This document shows, in pieces, positions 39,254 through 46,268 of a stretch of 56,124 nucleotides of DNA. The stretch comes from a virus. Both the position numbers and the translations under genes were made by a program. The stretch covers positions 1 through 56,124 of IMG/VR virus record IMGVR_UViG_3300009168_000013; one strand, given 5' to 3'. Under the pieces are notes generated by a model that saw nothing but the letters and a program-made list of their open reading frames with translations, had not been told where the DNA came from and searched no databases. Each line of letters opens with the position of its first letter. The stretch's first letter is position 1.

Positions 39254-40195
39254 GTGTGCGGCATCGCAGGTTTCTCACGCAGGGGCTCCGGCTCCACCTT
39301 CCCCGCCGGGGATCTATCCCTGGCCCTCGCCCTCGCCATCGAGGCCCGAGGCCCCCACGCCACCGGCTACGGCTGGATCGACGAGGCCTCCGCCTGGCCC
39401 TACTTCTGGAAGGAGCAGGGGCGGGCCTCCCTGGTCGCCGACCTCTGCGCCGTCACCCGGGACCCCGAGGTGCGGACGCTCATCGCTCACACCCGGTACG
39501 CCACCCAGGGCTCGCCCTCGGTCGCCGCCAACAACCACCCGGTCGTCGCTCCCGGCATCGTCCTGGTGCACAACGGCGTCGTCACCAACGACGACGCCCT
39601 GTTCCGCACCCTCGGCGTGGAGCGCATGGCGGAGGTCGACTCCGAGGTCATCGCCGCCCTGCTGTCGTACTCGGGCATGGACCCCTGGCTCGCCCTCGCC
39701 GAGTTGCGCGGACGGGCCGCTGTCGCCTGGCTCGACGCCGACTCGCCCGACACGCTGCACCTCGCCCGGGTCACCGACTCGCCCCTCCACTACGCCCACA
39801 CCAAGGGCGGAGCGTTCATCTTCGCCTCCACGGCCAAGGCCATCAACGACGCCGCCGGGCTGGCCCAGGTTCGCCTGGTGGGCCGGGTGCGCTCGGTGGA
39901 CGAGGGCACCTACCTCCGGGTCGTGCGGGGCGACATCACCGTCGTCCGCCGCATCGCCATCACCCGCACCGCCACGACCGGGCCTCGGCTCGACCAGGGC
40001 GCCGCCCCCGCCAAGAAGAAGGGCAAGAAGGGACGCCACGCCAACCAGGGCCGCCTGCTCTCCGTCGCCCCCGACCCGGCGACCTGGGACTGGACGGACG
40101 GCCGGGGCATCACCGACCGCTTCGCCCGCCCGGCGACCGCCACCCAGCCGCCGGAGCCCTACTGGGCCTGGCGCAACCGGGACGAGGGCAAGTGA
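39254..40195 (+). CDS. Class II glutamine amidotransferase, 313 aa
   Basis: GTG is followed at once by the catalytic Cys2 (VCGIAGFSRRG), as Ntn hydrolases need after removal of the initiator Met; AAGGA lies about 9 nt before. GPHATGYGWID, IAHTRYATQG, NNHPVV and VLVHNGVV are conserved GATase II blocks. The glutaminase domain covers about 1-220. No synthase domain follows; instead there is a Lys-rich segment (AAPAKKKGKKGRHANQGR) and a short end. It would release ammonia from glutamine for the amidoligase or for another transferase. Confidence 0.85.
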   Translation: MCGIAGFSRRGSGSTFPAGDLSLALALAIEARGPHATGYGWIDEASAWPYFWKEQGRASLVADLCAVTRDPEVRTLIAHTRYATQGSPSVAANNHPVVAPGIVLVHNGVVTNDDALFRTLGVERMAEVDSEVIAALLSYSGMDPWLALAELRGRAAVAWLDADSPDTLHLARVTDSPLHYAHTKGGAFIFASTAKAINDAAGLAQVRLVGRVRSVDEGTYLRVVRGDITVVRRIAITRTATTGPRLDQGAAPAKKKGKKGRHANQGRLLSVAPDPATWDWTDGRGITDRFARPATATQPPEPYWAWRNRDEGK

Positions 40196-40374
40196 CCTCC
40201 CGCCTCTCGCCCGCCGCCCAGGTGCAGGCCGCCCTGGGCCGCCTGGCCGCCACCACCCGCTCCCTCCGGGCCGAACCCTGGGGGGAGCGCAGCGACGTGG
40301 AGGCGCAGGCCGCCCTCGACGTCGTCCACGCCGCCCACCGCCTGCTCCGCTCGCTCACGAAAGACACGCCATGA
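40192..40374 (+). CDS. Small helical protein, 60 aa
   Basis: GTG overlaps the amidotransferase stop. The product is helical (LSPAAQVQAALGRLAATTRSL; then EAQAALDVVHAAHRLLRSL) with no motif; end overlaps the next ATG. Supported by tight overlaps. Confidence 0.5.
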   Translation: MTSRLSPAAQVQAALGRLAATTRSLRAEPWGERSDVEAQAALDVVHAAHRLLRSLTKDTP

Positions 40375-40652
40375 AGCCCCAGAAGTACCCGGTACCGCTC
40401 CGCTCCCGCTGGAGCGTGCTCATCGAGTTCGACAACGCCATCCAGGTCAGCGGCACCTCCGCCACCGACCTCCTCGCCCGGCTGGGCACCGTCCAGTGGC
40501 TCGCCGACTGGAAGCCGGTGCCCGAGATGAAGCGCCTCCTGGCCCACCGGGTCGAGGTGCTCACCAGCACCGTCGTCGACCCGGCGATGGACGACGACGA
40601 CTTCCTCGACGCCTGCGGGGCGGCCGGGGCCTTCCGGGTCGTGCGCCGATGA
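40371..40652 (+). CDS. Hypothetical protein, 93 aa
   Basis: ATG overlaps the previous stop by four bases. Basic N-terminus (MKPQKYPVPLRSRWSVLIEF), then QVSGTSATDLLARLGTVQWLADWKPV and an acidic patch (DPAMDDDDFLDACG). No known domain. Part of the operon downstream of the amidotransferase. Confidence 0.55.
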   Translation: MKPQKYPVPLRSRWSVLIEFDNAIQVSGTSATDLLARLGTVQWLADWKPVPEMKRLLAHRVEVLTSTVVDPAMDDDDFLDACGAAGAFRVVRR

Positions 40653-40852
40653 GCGAGCCCGAGCGCCGTCCTCGGACGGTGTACGACGAGCAACTGCCCC
40701 GCATCATCGCCGCCGCCGAGGCCCGGGCCGCCGCCGTGCGCGCAGCCGGGCTCCGGCGCCGGTGCGTCGTCTGCGGCCGGGCGATGCTGGTGCAGCCCGC
40801 CGACTGGGACCGCCACAAGACCTGCCGCACTCCCCAACACGAAGGAACCTGA
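40649..40852 (+). CDS. Small zinc-finger-like protein, 67 aa
   Basis: ATG overlaps the previous gene. After a helix (LPRIIAAAEARAAAVRAAGL) it has RRCVVCGRAMLVQPADWDRH and KTCRTPQH, a CxxC...H...C arrangement for one zinc. Resembles short FCS-type fingers. Function unknown. Confidence 0.6.
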   Translation: MSEPERRPRTVYDEQLPRIIAAAEARAAAVRAAGLRRRCVVCGRAMLVQPADWDRHKTCRTPQHEGT

Positions 40853-41250
40853 TGGACACCGACCACGACACCGCTCCCGCCTCCCGGGGCCTCACCGCCG
40901 AGGAGCACGCCGCCCTGGCCTCCCGGGTCGCCGCCCGGCTCTCCGCCGACGGCCGGGTGACGGCCAACGCTGCCCAGACGCTCGCCGCCGTCGCCCAGGC
41001 CCACGCTGCTGCGGCCGCCGCCCTCCGGGCCAACCCTGCCCTCGCCTACGCGCACGCCGGGCTCCCGCCGTGCGGGGCGACGGTGCAGGACGGCCGGGGC
41101 TCCGCCTGGTGCTCCCGGCGCTCCGGGCCGTGCCCCTACCCCGGGGCCGCCCACGGCTACGTGACCGTCGTGGCCACCGGGGAGCACCGCTACACGCCCT
41201 GCGCCGCAACGGGGGACCTCCTCGCCCACGAGAACGACGATCATGGCTGA
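40852..41250 (+). CDS. Hypothetical protein, 132 aa
   Basis: ATG overlaps the previous stop; GAAGGAA just ahead can act as ribosome site. Ala-rich helices (EEHAALASRVAARL; AHAAAAAALRANPAL) come first, then a Cys/His-rich end with PCGATVQDGRGSAWCSRRSG, PCPYPGAAHGYVTVV and YTPCAATGD. Possibly metal-binding. Overlaps the next start. Confidence 0.55.
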   Translation: MDTDHDTAPASRGLTAEEHAALASRVAARLSADGRVTANAAQTLAAVAQAHAAAAAALRANPALAYAHAGLPPCGATVQDGRGSAWCSRRSGPCPYPGAAHGYVTVVATGEHRYTPCAATGDLLAHENDDHG

Positions 41251-41650
41251 GACGGCATCTGAGGGGCCTCTGCGGCATCCCTCGTGCGACGTCTCCCGGT
41301 GCGGCCGGGCCGCCGTGCTCCGGGTCCGCTTCCACCGGGCCTGGCGGCCGTACTGCGCCTTCCACGGCCTCGACCGTCGTGGCGCCGTCCGCTGGCCCGG
41401 GTACGACGTGGAGCCGCTGGGTCGTTCGGCCCATTCCTCAGGAATCTCGCCGGAGAGGTTGTCTGGCCGCCGCCCGGCGGCTAGTCTACCTCACATGACC
41501 ACAACCCCGACGTACCGGGTCCTCACCGAGGACATGGAAGGCGCCGTGGACGTGCTGGCCCGCAACCTCTCCGAGGCCCAGGCCGATGCGCTCCTCGCCA
41601 ACGCCCGCCGTGAATCCCACGTCGCCTTCGCCTGGAAAGAGGCCCGCTAA
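41243..41650 (+). CDS. Long in-frame form: zinc-like module reading into the 51-aa gene, 135 aa
   Basis: ATG overlaps the previous gene. HPSCDVSRCGRAAVLRVRFH and YCAFHGLDR suggest a small zinc module. No stop occurs before the second promoter or the ATG at 41495, so translation from here passes through the promoter region (RRPAASLPH) into the shorter protein. Either a 135-aa fusion is made as well, or the promoter invaded the gene end. The same arrangement recurs at 43207-43662. Confidence 0.5.
   Translation: MAETASEGPLRHPSCDVSRCGRAAVLRVRFHRAWRPYCAFHGLDRRGAVRWPGYDVEPLGRSAHSSGISPERLSGRRPAASLPHMTTTPTYRVLTEDMEGAVDVLARNLSEAQADALLANARRESHVAFAWKEAR
41249..41271 (+). repeat. 23-bp dispersed repeat, copy 3
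   Basis: GAGACGGCATCTGAGG with GGCCTCT, coding for ETASEGPL right after the start codon of the 41243 frame. Confidence 0.7.
41423..41487 (+). promoter_or_regulatory. Long repeated promoter, copy 5
   Basis: CGTTCGGC at 41423-41430, CCTCAGGAATCTCGCC, -35 TTGTCT at 41459-41464, spacer GGCCGCCGCCCGGCGGC (17 nt), TAGTCT at 41482-41487, ATG 7 nt later at 41495. Confidence 0.85.
41495..41650 (+). CDS. Small protein from leaderless start, 51 aa
   Basis: ATG 7 nt after TAGTCT; begins MTTTPTYRVLTEDMEGAVDV and continues with a helix (LARNLSEAQADALLANARRE). Similar starts (MTTTP, MTTPA) follow other copies of the promoter. First gene of the unit that also includes the cyclotransferase. Function unknown. 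Confidence 0.65.
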   Translation: MTTTPTYRVLTEDMEGAVDVLARNLSEAQADALLANARRESHVAFAWKEAR

Positions 41651-41652
41651 TC

Positions 41653-41769
41653 ATGGACATCTACGACCGCATCTGCCCCGAGTGCCTGGGCGACGTATTC
41701 GACACCTTCGGCCTCACCGGCCACGGCTGCGATTGCACGCCCGAGGTGGACGAGGAGGAGGACGCATGA
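41653..41769 (+). CDS. Mini Cys-rich protein, 38 aa
   Basis: ATG three bases after the stop of the 51-aa gene; stop overlaps the next ATG. Contains ICPECLGDVFDTFG and HGCDCTPEVDEEED, a CxxC...CxC pattern, with an acidic tail. Probably one zinc site. Role unknown. Confidence 0.55.
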   Translation: MDIYDRICPECLGDVFDTFGLTGHGCDCTPEVDEEEDA

Positions 41770-42296
41770 GCGACCTCGACCCCTTCGGCCCCGCCCTCAC
41801 CTCGCTGGAGGAGGAGGGCTGGGGCGAGTGCGCCACCTGCGGCTCGCTCACCCAGGCGGAGGGCTCCGTCTGCGCCGTCTGCCTGGCGCTGGCCTTCGCC
41901 CCCGCTCCCCCGGCCGACGACGCCGTGTTCGTCTACGGCACGCTCCGCCCGGGCTGCGGCAACGACCGCCTCTGGCAGGGCACCGGGACGACCGCGCACC
42001 TCGCCGTCGCCACCGGCATCCGCCTCCACGGCCTCGGCCGGGCCTTCCCCTACGCCGTCGAGGCCACCGAGGACGTCACCTTCGGCACGCTCCTCATCTT
42101 CCCCGAGGCCGAGCGCGCAGCCCTGCTGCAACGCTTCGACTGGCTGGAGGGCACGCCCCACCACTACGTCCGGCAGACTGTCCGGGTCGCCACCTTCGAC
42201 GGCCACCGCTCGGCCTGGGTCTACCTGGCCGCCGACGAGGCCCGGGCCACGGCCCTCCCGCCGGTGCCCGGCAACGACTGGACGAACGTCCGGTAG
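41766..42296 (+). CDS. Gamma-glutamylcyclotransferase-like protein with zinc N-terminus, 176 aa
   Basis: ATG overlaps the previous stop. CATCGSLTQAEGSVCAVC (residues ~20-37) is a zinc ribbon. The GGCT/AIG2-like domain follows: VFVYGTLRPGCGNDRLWQG (phosphate/substrate loop YGTLRxG), GRAFPYAVEATEDVTFGTLL, and LEGTPHHYVRQTVRV. A catalytic Glu is expected on the FPEAERAALLQRFDWLEG helix. Such enzymes cut gamma-glutamyl bonds. With the amidoligase and amidotransferase it completes a known co-occurring trio. Confidence 0.8.
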   Translation: MSDLDPFGPALTSLEEEGWGECATCGSLTQAEGSVCAVCLALAFAPAPPADDAVFVYGTLRPGCGNDRLWQGTGTTAHLAVATGIRLHGLGRAFPYAVEATEDVTFGTLLIFPEAERAALLQRFDWLEGTPHHYVRQTVRVATFDGHRSAWVYLAADEARATALPPVPGNDWTNVR

Positions 42297-42323
42297 GCTC
42301 GCCTCGCTTCACCAGAGGCGCCT

Positions 42324-42367
42324 GAGGCCCCGCTCTCCCACTGAACGGTCAGGGAGGGCGGGGCCTC
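42324..42367 (+). terminator. 16-bp hairpin, probable terminator
   Basis: GAGGCCCCGCTCTCCC pairs with GGGAGGGCGGGGCCTC with one mismatch around a 12-nt loop. It is followed at once by GCTGCGCGCA, as is the hairpin at 52035. It ends the cyclotransferase operon; the 300-bp gap to 42504 also holds the next promoter. Confidence 0.7.
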
Positions 42368-42431
42368 GCTGCGCGCACCGGGACGGGCTCGGGCTGAGGA
42401 CCTGCGAACCACGCCAGCAAGGGAGGTGGGC

Positions 42432-42496
42432 CGTTCGGCCTGTTCCTCAGGAATCTTCCCGATCAGGTTGCTTCCCCGCCGCCCGGCGGCTAGTCT
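42432..42496 (+). promoter_or_regulatory. Long repeated promoter, copy 6
   Basis: CGTTCGGC at 42432-42439, CCTCAGGAATCTTCCCGATC, -35 TTGCTT at 42468-42473, spacer CCCCGCCGCCCGGCGGC (17 nt), TAGTCT at 42491-42496, ATG 7 nt later. Confidence 0.85.
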
Positions 42497-42503
42497 GATC
42501 CTC

Positions 42504-42704
42504 ATGACCACCCCCGCAACCTTCCTCCTCGTCGCCGCCAACGGCGCCGTCCTCCACGGCAACACCAACCCCCACTACCTCCGCATGTTCGTGGCGGGCG
42601 ACCTCAACGACGCCAAGGTCATCGAGGTCGCCACCGGCGCCGACGTGACCGCCTACGGCACGCTGCCCGGCGACACCCGCCCCGGCTACGAGGTGGCGGC
42701 ATGA
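42504..42704 (+). CDS. Small hypothetical protein, 66 aa
   Basis: Leaderless ATG. MTTPATFLLVAANGAVLHG, then FVAGDLNDAKVIEVATGADV and a closing GTLPGDTRPGYEVAA: a short beta-rich protein. No family. Overlaps the next gene by four bases; start of a unit to 43210 or beyond. Confidence 0.6.
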   Translation: MTTPATFLLVAANGAVLHGNTNPHYLRMFVAGDLNDAKVIEVATGADVTAYGTLPGDTRPGYEVAA

Positions 42705-42955
42705 GCACCGTCACCCTCCCCACCCGGGCGGCCTCGCCCTTCGCCGTCGTCTACGTCGGCGAGTTCGGGACGACCATCGTCTCGTTCCACCGCTCCGCCG
42801 AGGGCGCCTACCGCCGGGCTCGCCGCAGCCCCAACTACTTCGCCCGCCCCGTCGTGGACGGCGCCGTCACCATCACCCTCACGCAGGCCCAGATCGACCG
42901 GCAGGCCGCCGCCTCCCGGCGCCTGGCCGCCCGCTGCCCCGGGCTGGAGGGCTGA
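42701..42955 (+). CDS. Small hypothetical protein, 84 aa
   Basis: ATG overlaps the previous stop. FAVVYVGEFGTTIVSFHRSA begins a beta hairpin, then GAYRRARRSPNYFARPVVDG and a helix (LTQAQIDRQAAASRRLAARC). No motif. Confidence 0.55.
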   Translation: MSTVTLPTRAASPFAVVYVGEFGTTIVSFHRSAEGAYRRARRSPNYFARPVVDGAVTITLTQAQIDRQAAASRRLAARCPGLEG

Positions 42956-42958
42956 GCG

Positions 42959-43210
42959 ATGGACGCCTTCGCCACCCCCACCGTCACCTGGCACGGCCCC
43001 GACCGTGCCCGCCCCGGCGCCGACGCCTTCAAGGTGATCGTCCGCCACGGCTCCCGGGTCGCCCACCACGACCGGCTCTCGGTCGAGCAGTACGACGCCC
43101 TCCTGGCCTCGCCCTCGCTCACCAAGCCTGCCCGCACGCAGGAGGCCCCGACCGTCCTGGTCGACCGGCTCTACGCCGGGATGGGGCTGCCCGCCCCGGT
43201 GCGCGCATGA
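42959..43210 (+). CDS. Small hypothetical protein, 83 aa
   Basis: ATG three bases after the previous stop. TPTVTWHGPDRARPGADAFK, VIVRHGSRVAHHDRLSVEQY and DALLASPSLTKPARTQEAP suggest a small beta-helix fold. No known family. Stop overlaps the next ATG. Confidence 0.55.
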   Translation: MDAFATPTVTWHGPDRARPGADAFKVIVRHGSRVAHHDRLSVEQYDALLASPSLTKPARTQEAPTVLVDRLYAGMGLPAPVRA

Positions 43211-43662
43211 AGCCGCACCCGGACCCCAAGGCCGAGGAGGCCTGGGCGCACGAGGGCTGGGCGGAGACGCTCGCCTCGCCGCTGCCTGGGCCGTCCGGCC
43301 CATCTTCGGATTCTTCGTCGAACAGGTTGCTTCCCCGCCGCCCGGCGGCTAGTCTACTCCCTATGACCACGACCCCCGAAGCCAAGACCATCGTCATCGC
43401 CCGCACCCACGGCGGCGACCTCCACGCGCACCTCGCCGGGTGCTCCGACCTCCGCAAGCGCAACCGCTACCAGTCAGACGACGGCTACCCCTGGACCGTC
43501 TCGGCCACCTCGGTCGACGACGTCACCTTCGAGGCCTGGGGCGCCTCCGGTGTCGCCTCCGACGACTGTGACGCCGCCTGGGACTCGCCCGAGTACCGGG
43601 CCTACACCCTCGCCAACTACGACGGCCAGGTCCGCTGCTTCCCTTGTGCGGGGCTCCGATGA
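43207..43662 (+). CDS. Long in-frame form reading into the 99-aa gene, 151 aa
   Basis: ATG overlaps the previous gene; MKPHPDPKAEEAWAHEGWAE looks like a genuine protein start. The frame then passes through the promoter (RRPAASLLP) into the leaderless gene at 43363 with no stop. Same nesting as 41243-41650. The short form is the more certain product. Confidence 0.4.
   Translation: MKPHPDPKAEEAWAHEGWAETLASPLPGPSGPSSDSSSNRLLPRRPAASLLPMTTTPEAKTIVIARTHGGDLHAHLAGCSDLRKRNRYQSDDGYPWTVSATSVDDVTFEAWGASGVASDDCDAAWDSPEYRAYTLANYDGQVRCFPCAGLR
43292..43355 (+). promoter_or_regulatory. Long repeated promoter, copy 7
   Basis: Box is CGTCCGGC (one change) at 43292-43299; GATTCTTCGTCGAACAGG follows; -35 TTGCTT at 43327-43332; spacer CCCCGCCGCCCGGCGGC (17 nt); TAGTCT at 43350-43355; ATG 7 nt later. 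Confidence 0.85.
43363..43662 (+). CDS. Hypothetical protein from leaderless start, 99 aa
   Basis: ATG 7 nt after TAGTCT. MTTTPEAKTIVIARTHGGDL, HAHLAGCSDLRKRNRYQSDD, SATSVDDVTFEAWGASGV and VRCFPCAGLR: a beta-rich start and two separated Cys sites. No family. It begins a unit running to about 45246. Confidence 0.65.
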   Translation: MTTTPEAKTIVIARTHGGDLHAHLAGCSDLRKRNRYQSDDGYPWTVSATSVDDVTFEAWGASGVASDDCDAAWDSPEYRAYTLANYDGQVRCFPCAGLR

Positions 43663-43850
43663 GCGCCTGCGTCGAGATGGTGCAGACCCGTCGCCCGTCC
43701 ATCATGGCCAAGGGCACGGAGTCCAACCGCATCGTCGGCTGGCACCGCTGCACCCGCCCCGCCCTCCCCGGCGACGAGGTGTGCGCGCAGCACGCCGCCG
43801 CCCGGGTGACCGTCCGGGCCGAACTGGCCCGCAGGCGGGCCGCCCGATGA
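43659..43850 (+). CDS. Small zinc-like protein, 63 aa
   Basis: ATG overlaps the previous stop. GWHRCTRPALPGDEVCAQHA has a C...C-x-x-H pattern like the small phage zinc proteins elsewhere here; the ends are basic. Function unknown. Overlaps the next gene. Confidence 0.55.
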   Translation: MSACVEMVQTRRPSIMAKGTESNRIVGWHRCTRPALPGDEVCAQHAAARVTVRAELARRRAAR

Positions 43851-44140
43851 ACGGCGACGACGCCCTGTTCGGCCGCATGGAGCGGGCCGAGATGGCGCCG
43901 GTCGAGGTGACCGCCGCCGACTTCACCTCCTGGGTCGAGGACGAGGGCTACGCCCACCAGGTCATCGACCTGCCCGAGGGCCTCCCCTTCGACGAGGCCA
44001 CCTGCGCCTGCGGCAACCCCATCGGCGCCTCGCTCGGCGAGGACGACGACGGCCGCTGCCACGGCGGCTGGGCCACCACCTTCGCCCTCCCCGACGGGAC
44101 CTTCCTCTGCGAGGACTGCGCTCTGGGGGAGGCGGAGTGA
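43847..44140 (+). CDS. Zinc-like acidic protein, 97 aa
   Basis: ATG overlaps the previous stop. Acidic N-terminal half (MAPVEVTAADFTSWVEDEGY), then TCACGNPIGASLGEDDDGRC and FLCEDCALGEAE, giving CxCG...C...CxxC for a zinc site. Role unknown; overlaps the 369-aa gene. Confidence 0.6.
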   Translation: MNGDDALFGRMERAEMAPVEVTAADFTSWVEDEGYAHQVIDLPEGLPFDEATCACGNPIGASLGEDDDGRCHGGWATTFALPDGTFLCEDCALGEAE

Positions 44141-45246
44141 CGTCGGGCCGCTACCCCTACGGCTCCCCGGGTGCTGCCCTGGAGGCGCACCTGAGGAGGC
44201 TCTCCGCCGTCGAGACGGCCTCGCCCCTCGCCGTCCGGGCCACCGAGACGCTCCTCAAGTCCATCAGCCGCCGCCTCCACGGCGGGGCCGAGTCGATGCT
44301 CCGCCAGGAGTCCATCATCCTCAACCGGGCCGTCACCCACTACGTCTCGCCCGACCTCGTGGACCTGGCCCTCAACGACGACCGCCCGCCCCGGCCGCTC
44401 GACGTCGTGGAGTACGGGCTGCCCTCGTGCGGCATCGCATTCTTCGGCAAGCCGGTCGTCATCTCCGGCTACCCGGAGGGCGGGCTCCGCATGGCGGCCT
44501 GCGCCTGGCAGGTCACCCGGGTCAGCATCACCCGGCTCGACCTCTCCGGCAACGAGGTCGTCCCCGGCGGCGACATCGAGCCTGACCCCAACGACCCGGA
44601 TGCGATCCTGGTGCCCGGCGTCGTGCTCCTCTGCTACCTCTCCATCGCCGACGCCGAGCCCTTCCTCCTCGACTCTCCCCCGGCCGACCCGGCCGACCGG
44701 CACGCCCGGGAGGAGATGAAGGGCGGCCTCGACCTGCTCCGGGGCCTCGGCGACCTGGCGATGTACGACGTGCAGGGCTGGGCCGACGGCACCCACTGGC
44801 ACGAGGGGGCGGAGGACCTGTTCGTCAACGGCGAGCGGGCCGAGCCCTCCGGCGCCGTCCGGCCGGTCGTCGCGCAACTGCGCCTGTTCCTCCAGGCCTT
44901 CTGGAGCCTCCTCAACGAGCACATCGTCGTCGGCGAGCGCCCGGAGTTTGACCGGCCCACCCGCCGCCGCCTCGCCCGGTTCGGCCGGTCGCTGGAGGAG
45001 GACGGCGGCATCAAGGTGCTGCGCCTCCGCCGGGTCGACTACCCGCACGGCTCCGAGCCTCGCCCCTCCGACGCCGGGTGGACGCTCGACCACCGCATCA
45101 TCGTGCGGGAGTACTACAAGAGGGTCCGCTACAAGGACGCCAACGGCGACTGGTGCTGGCGCCGCATGAAGATCGCCCCGCACGTCCGGGGACCGGCCGA
45201 CGCCCCGCTCATCCTCAAGCACAACCTCACCACGGTCACCCGGTAG
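44137..45246 (+). CDS. Large protein of unknown function, 369 aa
   Basis: GTG overlaps the preceding stop. N-terminal half is helical (GAALEAHLRRLSAVETASPL; LLKSISRRLHGGAESMLRQE), followed by beta-rich MAACAWQVTRVSITRLDLSG and VLLCYLSIADAEPF, then VVAQLRLFLQAFWSLLNEHI, and a basic C-terminal part with VREYYKRVRYKDANGDWCWR and KIAPHVRGPADAPL. The last block looks like an end seen in several actinophage unknowns. No catalytic motif I can name. It is the only large gene in this small-gene stretch. Confidence 0.65.
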   Translation: MTSGRYPYGSPGAALEAHLRRLSAVETASPLAVRATETLLKSISRRLHGGAESMLRQESIILNRAVTHYVSPDLVDLALNDDRPPRPLDVVEYGLPSCGIAFFGKPVVISGYPEGGLRMAACAWQVTRVSITRLDLSGNEVVPGGDIEPDPNDPDAILVPGVVLLCYLSIADAEPFLLDSPPADPADRHAREEMKGGLDLLRGLGDLAMYDVQGWADGTHWHEGAEDLFVNGERAEPSGAVRPVVAQLRLFLQAFWSLLNEHIVVGERPEFDRPTRRRLARFGRSLEEDGGIKVLRLRRVDYPHGSEPRPSDAGWTLDHRIIVREYYKRVRYKDANGDWCWRRMKIAPHVRGPADAPLILKHNLTTVTR

Positions 45247-45273
45247 TGCCTGGCGCCGCCGCCGCCGGGCGGC

Positions 45274-45279
45274 TAGTCT
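45274..45279 (+). promoter_or_regulatory. -10 box TAGTCT with spacer repeat
   Basis: GCCGCCGCCGGGCGGC stands right before; the upstream box and -35 of the long form are lacking. ATG 8 nt after, at 45288. Confidence 0.5.
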
Positions 45280-45287
45280 CCCGGGTG

Positions 45288-45698
45288 ATGACCACGACCT
45301 ACGACGTGGAGTCGCCCCTCGACTCCCTGCTGGCCGCCGCCGGGGACGGCTGGATCACCTACGACGCCCGGTGCTGGAGCCTCAACGAGCGCCTCCACCC
45401 GCTCCGCCTCCACGCTCTCCGCTCGGAGTGGCGGGCCGACTTCGGCACCCTCGGCCTGGCCGCCCTGCGCGAGGGCCGGGCTCGGCGGCTGGAGCGGGCC
45501 GTCGTGCTGGCCTGGCCCCGGTACGCCTCCCGCCCGCTCGACCCGGGCAACGAGGCCTCGGCCGTCAAGGCCGCCCTCGACGGCCTGGTCGACGCCGGGC
45601 TCCTCCCGGGGGACACGCCCGCCTTCGTCGCCGCCCTCGTCCACGTCTCCCCGGAGCGTGGCCCCGACCGCCTCCGCATGGCCCTGGTGCGCGCATGA
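45288..45698 (+). CDS. RusA-like Holliday junction resolvase, 136 aa
   Basis: ATG preferred over the nearby GTG at 45285. CWSLNERLHPLRLHALRSEW fits the N-terminal (NxxxH) start of phage RusA proteins; DPGNEASAVKAALDGLVDAG and LLPGDTPAFVAALVHVSP carry the D-x-x-N...K-x-x-x-D-G-L and the later acidic D of the family. These Asp residues bind metal for cutting. It would resolve recombination or replication branches before packaging. Somewhat long for RusA but in range for actinophage forms. Confidence 0.75.
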   Translation: MTTTYDVESPLDSLLAAAGDGWITYDARCWSLNERLHPLRLHALRSEWRADFGTLGLAALREGRARRLERAVVLAWPRYASRPLDPGNEASAVKAALDGLVDAGLLPGDTPAFVAALVHVSPERGPDRLRMALVRA

Positions 45699-45895
45699 GC
45701 CGGGGCCTGCCCAACCCGGGCTCCAAGCCGCTGCAACTGGCGTGCTCCGCCTGCCCGCAGACCGTCGTCACCCGGGCCTGCCCCGACCCGGCTCAGGGCC
45801 TCGGCTGGCCACTGCACCGCTGCACCGGCGGCGAGGTGCGCCCGTTCGACTCGGCCGTGGAGGTCGACGCCTTCCGGCTCGGTGCGGGCCGATGA
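45695..45895 (+). CDS. Small zinc-like protein, 66 aa
   Basis: ATG overlaps the resolvase stop. LACSACPQTVVTRACPDPAQ and LHRCTGGEV: CxxC then two spaced Cys plus His. Likely one zinc site. Function unknown; overlaps the next gene. Confidence 0.55.
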   Translation: MSRGLPNPGSKPLQLACSACPQTVVTRACPDPAQGLGWPLHRCTGGEVRPFDSAVEVDAFRLGAGR

Positions 45896-46179
45896 CCGAC
45901 GACCTGTTCCACTGGAGCGTCGTCATCGACGGCGAGGACGAGCGCCCCCACCTGGAGGCCGCCGCCCAGCAGGCCGAGGCCCACGCCGACGACTGGCTGC
46001 GGGAGGCCCTCATCGGCTTCCTCGTCAACGTCGTCTCCGACCCGGACCTGCCCTCCGAGGGCACCCTGGCCACCGATGCGCGCACCGTGCTCTGCGGAGT
46101 GGAGCCCTGGGGCGACTACGGCTGGGAGTTCACCTACCGGCTGGAGATGACCACGCTGGAACTCTGGGGGCCGTCGTGA
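45892..46179 (+). CDS. Hypothetical protein, 95 aa
   Basis: ATG overlaps the previous stop. FHWSVVIDGEDERPHLEAAA, QQAEAHADDWLREALIGFLV, and CGVEPWGDYGWEFTYRLEMT suggest an alpha/beta protein with acidic surface. No recognised family. Overlaps the next small gene. Confidence 0.55.
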   Translation: MTDDLFHWSVVIDGEDERPHLEAAAQQAEAHADDWLREALIGFLVNVVSDPDLPSEGTLATDARTVLCGVEPWGDYGWEFTYRLEMTTLELWGPS

Positions 46180-46268
46180 GGTGGGACGTGCTGGTCGGCG
46201 GAGTGCTCTGGATCGTCGCCATCTGGCTCCTCGCCTACCTCATCACCTCCCGGCTGGTCGACCGATGA
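46176..46268 (+). CDS. Single-helix membrane peptide, 30 aa
   Basis: GTG overlaps the preceding stop; own stop overlaps the next ATG. One hydrophobic helix (VLVGGVLWIVAIWLLAYLIT) with Arg on both ends. Probably a small membrane peptide. Confidence 0.45.
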   Translation: MRWDVLVGGVLWIVAIWLLAYLITSRLVDR

